From assembly GCA_951217055.1 (NCBI GenBank), contig OX578279.1, positions 28,360,173-28,424,172 of the forward strand: a stretch of DNA of 64,000 nt, read 5' to 3'. Source of the DNA: Gerris lacustris. Its lineage: Eukaryota; Arthropoda; Insecta; Hemiptera; Gerridae. The notes below the pieces were generated by a model that was given only the letters and a program-made list of their open reading frames with translations, did no database searches and had not been told where the DNA came from. This document shows positions 22,231 through 34,238 of this stretch, piece by piece. Made by a program: the position numbers and the translations under genes. The first letter of the stretch is position 1. The number at the start of each line of letters is the position of its first letter.

Positions 22231-25225
22231 GGTTATTAGAAAGGCTTTCACGATCTGTTACTAATGTCAAATTGAATAGAACTTATTTTGCTGAGAATTT
22301 TAGCAAGCTTAACGTTTAGATTTTTATTCAAATTAGAAAAAATTATCAATACTATTTATTCACTTGAAAAAATTAAATTATTTTTACTGTATTCGGTCTT
22401 CGCCAAATGATTATTTGTCTTGTTATATGCGGAAGAAAAACCATATATTGTTATTTTTGGTTAAAGGAATTTAACTTACATATTACATGTGTAGCAGATT
22501 TTGGCGAGGTAGTTAGGTAGGTCAAGTAGGGAGTTAGTGATAAGATAATATTGAAAACTTCTTAAGTATTGAACGGCGTCAGCTGCAATACTTATAAAAA
22601 GGTTTTTCTTTAGACAAATCACTTTTTAAAGTGAGGGAGAAATAATAATTTTTGTCATCTTTAAAATGAAGGTTTTTATTAATCGCGTGTTAAGCATTAT
22701 GTTGTATTAGTTCAATTCTTGTTACATTTTGTTGTGTAACAAGAATTGTTTCTTTTCTTCTTCCTTTTTTAATTTATATTGCCTTGTAGATTTAAATATA
22801 GATATTCTTTTTATTAAATAGTTTTATTTGTTTCTCTTCCCAAAAAAGCTATTAAGGGAAGTCGAAGTAACAGGTTTCTCGGTGTTTGTATTCGTATCTA
22901 GATTTTATTTTTCTTTACTTCTGTATTGGACACGAAATTAAACATTAGTGGACGGAGAAATCAGCTAAGTTACTAACTCTGATGTACAACATCCCGTGGA
23001 GGTCTAGGCCTTCCAAAGGCTTATACAATTGTATAATATGTAATGAATAACACGGTGATTGTGTCTCTCCAACAGTTGTATAAACCTTACAATTGGCACA
23101 CACAACCATTTAGTGGTCGCTTTTTCCAGATCCGTTTAAGCAGCCACCCATTATTACGCGATGCTCAGTGAACATCGATTGGGGGAGCCCGATGCAGGAA
23201 ATAAACCTAGGGTTAACGCACGATGCTGCTTATTTTTATTATCAGGAGAGCCAACTGCGTTCCTGTAGGAGGTACCCAGGCCCCCCGGAATCAGCTACAT
23301 TTCCCAATTTTACGTTGTGATTGTGATTATCCAGTTTTACCCATCTGCGTTTTACCCATCTGTGAATTGCACTAAACGTTTTGTTCTCCACTAAACTCTT
23401 GGACAAACTTATATTCCCTTATGGAATATTATTGTAACATATGGATTCAAACGTTGTAAGTTGTAAGGAAATTTTCCGTTGTCTGATAAAATATTAAAAA
23501 AGTTTTACATCTGCCATCTATAAATAACATATTGATACTAATAGCGTGCCTCAGTATATATTAAAGTTTCCTTTGAAACCCAACCGTTATATTCCTTTAA
23601 TCAATACGCAGCCTGTGTTCGATGAATAATAAAATTTTAGCTATTTACAAATCTTTAAATTTTATACATTGATCATTACTTCTCCTCACCTTTTCCGAAG
23701 GTAAATAAGAAAAGTGTTGTTTTCACCCAATAAATCTGGAACGGAACTATCCGTTTCGGGTATTTTTAAGGTATCATCAGCCTGTGTGTTAATCTGTGTC
23801 ATGCATAAACTCCCACAGTTTTTATGCTATAAATTTGGTACAAAAAGCAGTCCTTACATGTAGTTATGACGCCTGGAAAATCATAAATTTGTAACGTCAT
23901 TAACCATTTTGCTGAGTTACCAAAAATTCGAATATACATAAAAAATTGTAACACTATACCTTTTTATAAGGCAAGCATATCCACAGAATTTCGTTTTGAT
24001 ATTTGCCACCATTTTGAAAATATCGACTTGGCAACTATGAAACTTTAACGCTAAATAATTTCATAACTCTTTCGCCAATATAAACAAATGGAGTATTGAT
24101 AGAAACTGATTAAAATTTTAAATAAAAAACAAAATGTAACAAGCTCGCTTAAAATAAATTTAGAAGTTCAAAAGTTATGATGATGTTATGACTTCGTGTA
24201 TAGTGTATTCCACACAAACCTTAATAATTTCCTCGCGTACATGATTGAATGTCACATCAGATTTGATCTGTTTCGATACCCAGTGGAGTCAAAATTATTC
24301 AATATTTCCAAAAAAAATGTGTACACGTAAAAAAATATGAGACCTATCCATATAGACTACTTTCGAGAAACAATTCAAAGTTCATCAAAAAGTTTGTGCA
24401 CATGCGCAAGAGAAAATAATTAGTGCAGAAGGTTAAAATTTAAAAGGGGCCAACAGTAGAATAATTATGATATACCCTCCAAACTTCATCAAAATCGGAA
24501 GAGTAGTTTTCAAGATATGATTATTCACGAAAATGTTGAACGACAGGTAGACACGAGACCAAAAATGCTCCCTGATCTCTGAAATTGATTTCTGACAAGG
24601 CAATTTTTAATTCGAAGACATAATAGTACATTACGCGTCTAGTGCGGAAACTAGCATATTGCATGCGAGTGTGGAGTTTACACCCGAGCGACAGCGAGGG
24701 TAGTAAAACCACACAAGCAAAGCAAAATGCCGTTTTCGCACGAGTTGCATACCATACTTTATCTACGATTGTTGGATTTTAAAAATAAATACAGAAAAAT
24801 ATATTTAATAAACTTCCGGTATGTAACTTATTTTTATATGATAAAGATGACATTAATTCATTAGTTGTATTTTGTGACGATTTAATTATTTCGGGAGGCG
24901 TATTATTCTCCTAATTTTCGTCATAATGGCATAAATCAATCATTGTTTTTCATTAAAAACTCGATATAAACAGTTATTTTAATTAAATAAATAGTAAATT
25001 AGTTTTGTTAAATGTAAAAAAAAACTCGCTAATCTTGCGTTCAGGTGAAGAATTCTTCTTGTTTACCGCACTAGGGCGGAAAAAAAGAGAAATTATGAAG
25101 AGCGCTTGCGCAATGAATACAAGTATGTAAAGAATCACTTTCTACGCATCTAAACAGAGATACAATGTTTATATTTCGTATCAATCGTAGATAAAATAAT
25201 ATTGTTTTAAAAATTGTTACAATAA
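22231..25225. other. AT-rich intergenic DNA with old repeat fragments
   Basis: No gene recognised. At 23860-24200 there are phrases of the type CCACCATTTTGAAAATATCG found in degenerate repeats. At about 24470-24560 a reverse-oriented piece (CATCAAAATCGGAAGAGTAG) resembles family K. The 12-base word TTATCTACGATT (24757) recurs inverted at 25186-25197, bracketing about 430 bases, and may mark a decayed element. Confidence 0.35.
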
Positions 25226-25281
25226 CAATACTTCCTCGAAGTATTGTATTACTTCGAGCCTATACTCGGTATAGGCTCGAA
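25226..25281. repeat. Two adjacent perfect hairpins
   Basis: CAATACTTC-CTC-GAAGTATTG (25226-25246) and, six bases on, TTCGAGCCTATA-CTCGG-TATAGGCTCGAA (25253-25281): stems of 9 and 12 pairs with 3- and 5-base loops, no mismatches. Confidence 0.75.
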
Positions 25282-25872
25282 AGCAAAAAGCTTATTTTTA
25301 CGAAATATTATTAATACAGGGTTTGAAAGAGCAAGAATGAAATAATGTTACGCCATATTAACCTTAAGCACGAGAAATCCCACGGTGCCACAAAATAGCC
25401 GCCAAACTTGGCGGCCGACAACTTGGCTTCAACTGAAAAGGAACGTAGTGTTTATGCGCGCCTTTAAAATTGAAAATTTAGAACACTTTTAGATATTTCG
25501 TGTGACTTATAAGAAAAAAAAATTCTTTAGAAACCAATAGAAATATGAAATCAAAAAAGTTTTTAGTTCTGGTGTGTTTTAAAGTATTTCTTTTTCCTTT
25601 TCCTTAAAAAAAAAAAATATATATATATATATAGATAGCCCAAACTAAAAAATGAGAAACATTTTTGCGTAAAGGTAAAGGTGGATCTTATAATTAATAA
25701 CATAAGACATATATCAGGATGAATAAATTTTATTTTATTTTATTTTAATAAGCAATTGGGCTTTAATGTATAGTTATTGAAAGTTAGCACAAAATCAATA
25801 TAGAACCAATTTTTATTTGTTTCTATAAAATATTATACCTATAGTTAAAATGTAATTTATTACAAAAAAAAA

Positions 25873-25970
25873 TAGACTGCCAATTGGTGTGGCACATAGC
25901 TTCCTCACATCCTATTACGTTCTTTACAGTATTGTCTATTTTGTTTATTGTTTCCCCCTTTCTTTTAACT
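25873..25970 (-). mobile_element. Family K, 3' end fragment in reverse orientation
   Basis: AATAGACTGCCAATTGGTGT followed by GGCACATAGCTTCCTCACATCC is the reverse complement of the 3' end of the copies ending at 31681 and 51286. The 5' remainder is missing. Confidence 0.65.
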
Positions 25971-26499
25971 CCCTATCTATTTATATATTCTTATAATTTG
26001 TTCTATGTTGATTTACATGTTAATGTTAATGGATATAAGCAATTCCTTATAAGAGATAAGAGCATGAAAGCAGTACGTGTCTCTTCTCTAAATCCAGGGA
26101 AAATGTCATTATTGCATCCATGGCCTTATCAACCAGACCATGTCGATTCCGTTAGGGATGCTATAAAGCTTGTGGTTTCCCACTCGCCTTAGTTCCAACC
26201 GCATCTAATCCTGCTTAAATTTGGCTGCCTCCCAGAAACTACTATACAATCTGTAAGGACTTAGAAACAGTGATATACTTCAATGAGTTTGCGAAGTACT
26301 TATAAGAAAGATTCTTTAAACATAATAGGCCATTACTGACAGTGGTTTTCGTTTCTTTCTAGAGGGATTTGTTTAAGTTGTTTCTTTATAATAGTGTTTA
26401 AAAATGTAGCACTTCAAGAAATAAAAACTAAGTATTAAGCTAATCAATTGAAACCCTGATCAAACGATTTAATTCAAATTAGTTTAAACTAATTTAATA

Positions 26500-27015
26500 G
26501 TTCAGGAGATAGCGAGCAAAAAAGTGTCTGACTAACATCAAGCTAGAATTTTGTGTATAGTAAATATTTTGGTACCTTTTAAGAATATATTATGGTCGGC
26601 TAAGTTCGTCTGAAGGATATAGCTTGCAATAGGCATTTGAAAAAAAAATGGGAGAGAGAGGCTATGTCCCGCCCATTTTGGAGGACAATGTGATTTTCAT
26701 GGTAGGTGACCGCATTGATTTGGAGTAATATTTGACTAACTAACCTATATTAAGTGACAAACTATCATCAACTTGATTATTGGGTCACCTAACTAATTAA
26801 ATACTCAGGATCATGAAAATCACAATATCCACCAAAAAGGGCGGGACATGGCCCCTCTCCACCGGTTTGTTTATTCCAACTGCCTATTGCCAAGCTATAT
26901 CCATCAGACGAACTTAGCCGACCACATATTTTTAAAAGGCACCAAAAGATTTTCTTATACACAGAATTCTAGCTTGATGTTAGTCAGACACTTTTTTCCA
27001 CGCTATTTCCTGGAC
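26500..27015. mobile_element. 516-bp foldback MITE, TA target duplication
   Basis: GTTCAGGAGATAGCG at 26500 pairs with CGCTATTTCCTGGAC ending 27015; TA flanks both ends (26498-26499, 27016-27017). The arms are about 200 bases and include AAGTGTCTGACTAACATCAA and its complement. The core of about 100 bases is unique. The phrase CAGTCCAGGAAATAGC near 43105 may be the end of a related copy. Confidence 0.8.
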
Positions 27016-27017
27016 TA

Positions 27018-28780
27018 CAAATAAATAAAAACAAACTTTATTATTATTAATAAATTTCGATGTATAAGTGAAATTATATATAAAAAAAAGTTATGATAAG
27101 TTTCAATTTGTCGTTTTATGAGGAAAAAAGAGACATGTTTCAAAGCCAAATATTTAGAATCTTAGAGAGGTGCGACATATTTTTAACCGACGATCACATC
27201 GAGTAAATGGTGTAAAGTGACCCTCTAATTCTAATAAACAGTTAATTTGGCTACTCTCTTTGCATCTTAATGGGTTATAATTTCTACAAGAACTTCGGGT
27301 TCAATCTTGTGTAGCATTAAACATAAAACAGTTGTCAGATCAAGGTTTAACGTTACATATCAGGCCGATATTAGACATCATTCAACGATAGATATCAGAG
27401 CTTTGTTGAAAGCCATCTTAAAGGATTTAAGAACAAACAATCAATCTATGTTAAATTAACTTTACCTAAAAGTAGTTTTTCTTAAATCTAAACAAGTTCA
27501 CTCTTAGTGTTTAATTTAGCAAGAGAATTATCGCGCTTGTTTTTATCGAAAGATACTGTTGTTTGAGACCTCGAGACTAAGAGGCCATAGTAATCTCTTA
27601 AAGGATGTACATTCCCGGTTACATCTACACCGGATCTACAATCGAGTTTTAACAGTATTTCATGAAGCCATTGAAGTTTGCGAGAATTCCATTGATTAAA
27701 AAAATACTATTATTTTCAAATATTTGGCTCAAATTGGTTATTAGTTTGAGAATCAATAGTTCATAAAAAAGGATAAAAATTATAAGACGTTTTATCTCAT
27801 ATATATATACAATTTTCTTGTTTAGAGTAAACTTAGAGTAGTTTATTGAATATATCACCCTTATTTTATTTGGTGAGGTTTAAAATAAACTTATATATCA
27901 CTGGGTTCGTTACTAGATTAATAGGTTGGTTAGTACTAGAGGTAATCGGGAGGATAATTATGCAAGGTTATGTACCTATGTATGAAGTAAGTTGTGGTTA
28001 TAGAAATGAGTTGTAAGAAGGTAAAAAGAGAAAGAAGTGAATATAAGAACTAAGCAAAGAAGGCAATGTAAATATTTGGACGGGTTTAAGGTTAAACATA
28101 ATATAAAACTGTATAAAGACGTTGAAGACTGTAGTAAAACTGTGAAGTTATAAGTGAAGAACCTAGTACATTAGTGAAAAAGAGAAAAAATATATGTATA
28201 TTTTAATGATTTGGCACAATTTCCATAACCTCTGAAATCAGTGTCCACACACCAATTAATCTGATAATGGTTTGAAACCCAAAGAGTTGATTTCAAATCG
28301 ATTATTTTGGAAAGCTGTCAATTCCCCTATCCTGCAATAACTTAAGGTTTAATCGCTCTAGACGTAAAATAAACTATATGCGGTAAGTAGACTTACGCCT
28401 GAAATTATAATAACAATATAGGTGCCCGGTGAAGGCCGCCTCTTAAAGAATGTAAAGCACGACATAATCAACTTAACCCAGTCCAATTTTGTATTACTTG
28501 GAGTCAAAATAGCACTATTAGAATAAATAGAATTCTAAGTATAAAGAACAATGATAATAAGTAATCTCTTAAAGGATATATTATAATGGTTAAATCTAAT
28601 AGATGGAGCCTACATTTAAGTTCTAAATTAATTCTAGGAAGCCAAGGGAGTTATTGAAAATACCATTGTTTAAAAATGCTATTATTTTCAAAAAAATATT
28701 TTGCTTAGAAAGTATTAAGACAAAAATAATAGGTCATTTTAAAGCTCATTTTCGATCTCAAGGCCTTCACCGGCAGTACT
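27018..28780. other. AT-rich intergenic sequence
   Basis: No gene seen. Two stretches resemble each other, each with a TAATCTCTTAAAGGATRTA phrase, at 27590 and 28561, followed by similar text (AGCCATTGAAGTTTG / AGCCAAGGGAGTTATTG and AAAAATRCTATTATTTTCAAA). This suggests an old duplication about 970 bases apart. Confidence 0.35.
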
Positions 28781-28785
28781 CCATG

Positions 28786-29029
28786 GGGATACAGACCATG
28801 AAAGGCTCTGGCCAGCTCATCAGCAACTTCTCTCCAATCTCTATATCCTGAGACCGACAGCGACTACCACGGACTCCAAAAGTTTAAGGTTCTCCTCTAC
28901 ATCTTCTTTCCATCTCTTCCTTGGCCGACCACGGCTCCTGCCTCCGTCGTTTGTCCGTCGAACAACTTTTTTTAAACTCTCTTCACTGGCATTCCTTCCA
29001 CTCGTATCCATCTTATACTCTTCCCACAT
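28786..29029 (-). pseudogene. Non-LTR reverse transcriptase C-terminal fragment
   Basis: Minus-strand frame with MWEEYKMDTSGRNASEE, then VVRRTNDGGRSRGRPRKRW and KEDVEENLKLL, ending in a stop at 28841. This is the conserved basic tail that follows the thumb region in RTE/CR1-like elements. No catalytic domain is present, so it is a 3' fragment. It is distinct in sequence from the element at 10054-11073. Confidence 0.6.
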
Positions 29030-29235
29030 TCATAAGTGACCCGCCATCTTATACTCTTCCTGCTTTTATCATTGGTATGATATAAAGGTTTCTACAAAAA
29101 TGTGCAATCTCTAGATTTTTTCTCTTATCTCCATTGACCATCGAGATAAATAATAGTTCCAAATATGTTTCTGAGGACCTTCCTCTTCCACCAAATTAGT
29201 ACTTCTTCATAAATAAATAAAGCTTAGTAAATAAA

Positions 29236-30085
29236 ATAAATAGAACATCTACTCTCTATCACTAGTTCATTAGCTACTCTAGCAGTAGATTGAATTTATC
29301 TAAGAAAAAGTATGGATAAGCTATAAAAGAAAATATAAAAAAGACAACAAGTAAGGATAAGAAAAGGCAGGAGAGGAATTCAATGTTTTTGGCATAATGG
29401 AATTTTAATTTAAATGCATGAATGTAATAATTTAATTTAAAGTGGTAATATAACTTTGTGTCTATATTTTCTTATCATTGTATTATAAATAATAACAAAA
29501 TGTTGAATAATATAAAGAGATATTGAATATTGGTGCAGTGGCGCAGCGCCAACTGCAATTTTTATTCCAACTTATTGCCGATCAAATATTATGAAAAGAA
29601 AGACAAACATATACACGTCTGATTCTTACACTTTCCATCCATTCCTCCATTTATTTTATGTTTTATGTTTGTTCCAGTTATTTCAAAATCCAACGAACTT
29701 TATTATTTTACAGTCTCGATCTCTAATTTTATATAACAAAAACATTAAAAATTCCATCAAACTGACTTCAGAAATAAACGAGAAAATTGCTTGGAAAATT
29801 CAGCTCGAATACCTTTAATTCAACCCTTTTCCTTTTGCTTTTTAGGTTTTTTTTTTGTAGAACTTTAGAGATGCAGTCAAAACCTATCAACCATTTTAGT
29901 TCTTTCTTATAGCCTTTTTAGTAAAATTTATTTTTTCATGTTTGGTGACATCAAAATAAGATTATTTTCAGTATTTGTTTAAAAAAAGAACTAACTAATG
30001 GGTTGTTGAGTGGCTTTGACTGCATGCCTTTGACTATATTAGTCAAATACACTATTATATTATCTTCGAGCAGTAGAGAAAGGTA
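29236..30085 (+). repeat. Dispersed repeat, copy 1 of an approximately 800-bp segment
   Basis: Matches 38703-39460 in the same order: AATAGAACATCTACTCTCTA, GAAAAGGCAGGAGAGG, TTTTTGGCATAATGG, TTTGTTCCAGTTATTTC and the GATGCAGTCAAAAC block. The right part folds back: GATGCAGTCAAAAC...TAGTTCTTT at about 29870-29910 pairs with AAAGAACTAACTAATGG...TTTGACTGCATGC at about 29985-30027. Confidence 0.75.
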
Positions 30086-31067
30086 AAGGAAAATATTTCA
30101 AATAATCACAAATTGGACTATTTATATATATAAAAAACAAAATTCATTATATTTGTGGAATTTTGATTTTCATTGACTTTTTTACTTTTCTTCAGAATCT
30201 CGATTGTGGATGAAAAGGCTAATGCTTTAAAATTAAAGTGTTATTTAAGTAGATATTTTCGCTTATATCTTAGTATTCTTTCTTTTGTATTATAAGGAAG
30301 GTTGTTTAGTTCAAGAGTAATTGGATTCTGTTATAGTATCTTATAGTTATAATAGAATCCTATTTTAATCACGAATTCTATATCAGATACAAGTGATGAT
30401 ATTATATATTTTCTAATGACTATGTATAACAACGAAATATATTATAATGTAGACGTAGATCGTAGATAATAGTGAGATTCTAGATATCATTCTAATATAC
30501 ACTATATTGACAGTTCAATGTAAAAAACGAAGTTGGATTTTTTGTTTTATTATATTCATGATGAGATTTTATGAACTTGGTGCAGTTATACGTATTTATT
30601 TCCAGTTTCTAGATAATCCGATTTCTATTTAAGTTTTTAATTTTATATTGATTTATGATCAGACTCGTGTCGTGTTTCGATAAACATAATATGTGATACG
30701 TTAGTTATTTATGAAAATCTATTTATCAGGATCAGGATACGTCCGTATTTAAGTATTATAATTAGAATTGTTTATTAAAGAAAGATTAAGGATTTTTTTA
30801 AAAAAAATATGACCAAGTACATTAATTATCACACATCACACCTGCGCTATCATCACACCACGTTTCCTAATTCCTAATACTATCAGCCGGTTATTAACAG
30901 GATTCAACAGTTCAATCAATCTAGGGTAGTTGTGGGCAGTGTTGCCTAACGCCTCATTAATACAGTTAAAGTTAAGTGCTTCATAAAAAAAAAGGTAGTG
31001 TTCTTTACCGTATGTGTAATCTTTCCGTCTTTTCCTTGCACCCATTTAATTCTTAACTGCAATTTTG
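30086..31067. other. AT-rich intergenic sequence
   Basis: No coding or repeat structure recognised. Antisense open frames near 30836-31149 overlap family K and have no protein features. Confidence 0.35.
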
Positions 31068-31681
31068 TTTTGCTTCCGAGCTTACCGAAGGCAACGGAAG
31101 CTATGTGATCGTTCTGAAGAACGAAAATATTTTGTGTCTCTGATTTCAAAATTTCAAAGACAGATATCCGTTTGAGATATCAGGGAACAATTTTGATTCC
31201 GTGTCTGTCTGTCGGCCTGTCGCTCAATTTTTGCGAACCAACATATAGCATATCTTAAAAACTTCACGTCCGATTTTAATAAAAATTTTATGATAGGTCA
31301 TAATTTGCTCTTTGTTGGACCCATAAGTTTCAACCTTCTGCCTTATTTGTTTCTCTTCTACACGCGCACAAACATAGATTTATTTACTCGTATAGCTTCA
31401 AAAATACTTACCTGATTTGTATGAAACTTTTATAGTTTATCAAAATTAACGTAAAGATAGCCCCAGATTAATTTGAACCATCTGCGCTCTTTAACTTTTT
31501 TATATAGCTAAATTTATACATTAATTTATGTAAAAATCAAAACAATTTTGACAGTTAAAAAAAACGGGGGAAACAATTATATATAGGTAAATTAGACAAT
31601 AATGGCTTGTAAAAGCATAAAATCTATAAAGTCCGTGATAGGATGCGAGGAAGTGCCACACCAATTGGCAGTCTATTTTTT
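31068..31681 (+). mobile_element. Dispersed repeat family K, near full-length copy
   Basis: Runs from TTTTGCTTCCGAGCTTACCG to CCAATTGGCAGTCTATTTTT, about 614 bases. Landmarks in order: GGTAACGG-like start, CCGTTTGAGATATCAGGGAA, CGTGTCTGTCTGTCGG, TTTTTGCGAACCAACATAT, CCGATTTTAATAAAAATTT and AGGATGCGAGGAAG. No open frame; ends are not inverted repeats. Class unknown. Confidence 0.75.
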
Positions 31682-32270
31682 AAATATTTTGAATTCAACA
31701 CAGTTGACAAAAATCCCTTGCTTTCATTAAAACAATCTTTAAGTTTCTTTTATCTGGTGTCATTAATTTTTTGGTTATAATTTGCAGTATATGTGTGTAT
31801 AGTTGTGTCTGAGCCAAGAAAGGCGTTTTGCAAATGCCTACTTAGATGCGACATAATATAGCTTCAAGTAAATCAATTCATTGTAATACCAGCTATCCCT
31901 ATAGCTAAATTATATTTTATTAAACTACATTCCCTCTTCTCATTCCTGGGCGTTTCAACTCGAAACTGATATATGTATTTCCTTCCAAAGATTTCGTACA
32001 TTGAAATGAAAATTCTGTTTTAAAGTAAATTGTAACTTAACTTATGAACAACGAACGAATAATTAAATTTAATAATAAAGAAAAAAATGTTATTTCCTAT
32101 ACAATAATAACATGCAGCAAACAAGCGATAGATTAGAATCCACAATGTCTCGAACTTGAAGTGACATCAACAAGATTCAAATTATAATTTATATGATTTA
32201 AACATTATTAAATAATAATCTTTAATAATATATCCAAAAAAGTTCAAACATTAGTATAACTATTATTATA
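31682..32270. other. AT-rich intergenic sequence
   Basis: Nothing recognised apart from simple AT-rich tracts. Confidence 0.3.
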
Positions 32271-33767
32271 CAGGGTGACCCACGGTAAAATTTTTTAACG
32301 AAACTGGTGGATTCTGCGGGTCAAATGCAACAAAAAATGTCGAATAAGCATATACCCATTTCTCAATGGTTCTCGCGATAACGATTTATTTCATTTTTCA
32401 GAGTGGTTCATGAACATTTCCAAAAATTGCATAATATCTTAAAACCTAAATAAGATAAAGAAATTGGGCAAAGGGATAATTTTGAAGAACATAAAAAACT
32501 TTCAGAATCACTCATTGATATTCAAATTATCAGCTGCTAAGTATCTTTGAAGTGCTATTACATTTAAAAAGTTTGATTTTTTAAATTTGACCACGAAATT
32601 CCAAAGCTTTCTTCTCTTAATTGAGGGATGTTAGAAGTGTGGCGAATTTTGGAAAACTTCTGCTTTTCATAAGCATTCGAGTGGTATAATTAAAGCTTAA
32701 GATTAACCGACTAGTGTTTGAATTATGGTGGATTTAATGTTACCAGGAATGAAATTATTCGGACAGGATCTCAACAAAATCTTGAAATTCAATTTTTCTC
32801 AATTCTTGAACAAAAGCAAAAGGAAAAGAAAACCTTGAATTAGACTAGTTCTATTTCTACATCAAAGTGATTTAGAAATTAGACAGTTAATGGAGTTTAT
32901 CATAATGGATTGACTAATAAAATAACAATACGGACGTACAACTTGTTACGTAAAATTTGTTTTCGCGGGTTTGTTGTACAGAGCTAAGATTGGCATCATT
33001 CAACAATAAATTCTATTTTCTACAAGGTTTTCTTCAAGGTTTACTATGGACTATGGTATAAAGCGTAGTATTTGAGAGTTTTAAGGATGAACGTCCATAA
33101 ATGATGTTTTTTGCGAATATCTCGAAAGCGAAGCTGTTCCGGATCCATGTTTATAGAAACTTATTTGTTCCGCGTCAAATTTCCTATAAGAACCCGAAGT
33201 ATTGCGGTTTCGTTCGAGGTAAACTTTTTTGCTTTTGTACAAGAATTGGTTGAGATCCTTTCCCAATAGTTTCACGCCTGGTAACATTAAATCCACCATA
33301 ACTTAAAAACTAGTCCAATTGATCTTGAACTTTAATTATACCACTCGAAAGCTTATTAAAAGCAGAAGTTTTTTCTAAATTCGCCACACTTCTAACATCC
33401 CTCAGTTCCCCAAGAGAAAAAAGCTCTGGAATTTCGTGGTCAAATTTTAAGAAACTAAAATTTTTAAATGTAATAGGTCTTCAAAGATGCTTAGCAGCTG
33501 ATAATTTTAATATCAATGAGAGATTCTGAAAGTTTTTTTTATGCTCTTTAAAATTGTCCCTTAGTCCAACATCTCTATCTTATTTAGTTTTTGAGATATT
33601 ATGCAATTTTTGTAAATTTTCGTGAACTATTCTGAAAAAAAAAATAAATTGATATCTTGAGAACTATTGAGAATTGGGCATATGCTTTGCTTACTCGACA
33701 TTTTTTGTTGCATTTGACCCATAGAATCAACCAGTTTCGTTATAACATTTTATCGCTGGTCACTCTG
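32271..33767. mobile_element. 1497-bp foldback element CAGGGTGACC, TA target duplication
   Basis: Left end CAGGGTGACCCACGG and right end GCTGGTCACTCTG, flanked by TA (32269-32270, 33768-33769). Arms of roughly 560 bases pair along most of their length, for example GTGGATTTAATGTTACCAGG with its complement near 33278-33298. The unpaired core is about 400 bases (32830-33230). No transposase. The CAGGGTG end type is shared with 17328-18381, but the interiors differ. Confidence 0.85.
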
Positions 33768-33769
33768 TA

Positions 33770-34149
33770 TTTAACTATTGCTATATTTATTACAAAACTA
33801 ATAATTACGCGTATAATTAGATTATTTCTTTAATAATATAGTTGAGGTATTGTTGGCAAAACACTTTTTATACACAGGACAGGAACACATTATCAAAACG
33901 AATTGAATTATATATAGTTTTTTTTTTAATTTTATATAAAGTATTTTCTTTAATGAAAAGAAAGGAGAATTGTTTAACATAATTTTTTTCTAAGGCGCTC
34001 CGAAGCATCGTCCAACTCGCATCGTTTTTAAAAGAAAAAGATGTAACGAAACAATATTTTTTATATTCTTTCTTTGAAAATAACGTCCTTATATCATAGT
34101 GATGTGTAGCACCATCGTAATAAGGTGGGGATATACATATTCCAACCAG
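33770..34149. promoter_or_regulatory. Upstream region of the histidine-rich gene
   Basis: AT-rich, about 380 bases between the foldback element and the TATA box. No binding site is recognised with confidence. Confidence 0.3.
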
Positions 34150-34159
34150 TATATAAATA
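34150..34159 (+). promoter_or_regulatory. TATA box of the histidine-rich protein gene
   Basis: TATATAAATA, about 80 bases before the start codon. Transcription would begin about 25-30 bases downstream, near the CTCAAAAG at 34172-34180, giving a 5' leader of about 60 bases. A strong TATA box is typical of highly or tissue-specifically expressed insect genes. Confidence 0.6.
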
Positions 34160-34238
34160 CTAGACTAAATGCCTCAAAAGTATAATCGTTAGCCTACAAT
34201 TGAACTGAGTGAATCCGAAGAACAACAGCTAACCAAAT

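Noticed and set aside
25884..26192. 102-codon open frame, plus strand
   Set aside because: Its first third is the reversed end of family K. The rest (VSSLNPGKMSLLHPWPYQPD) looks somewhat protein-like but has no homology I recognise and no clear splice context.
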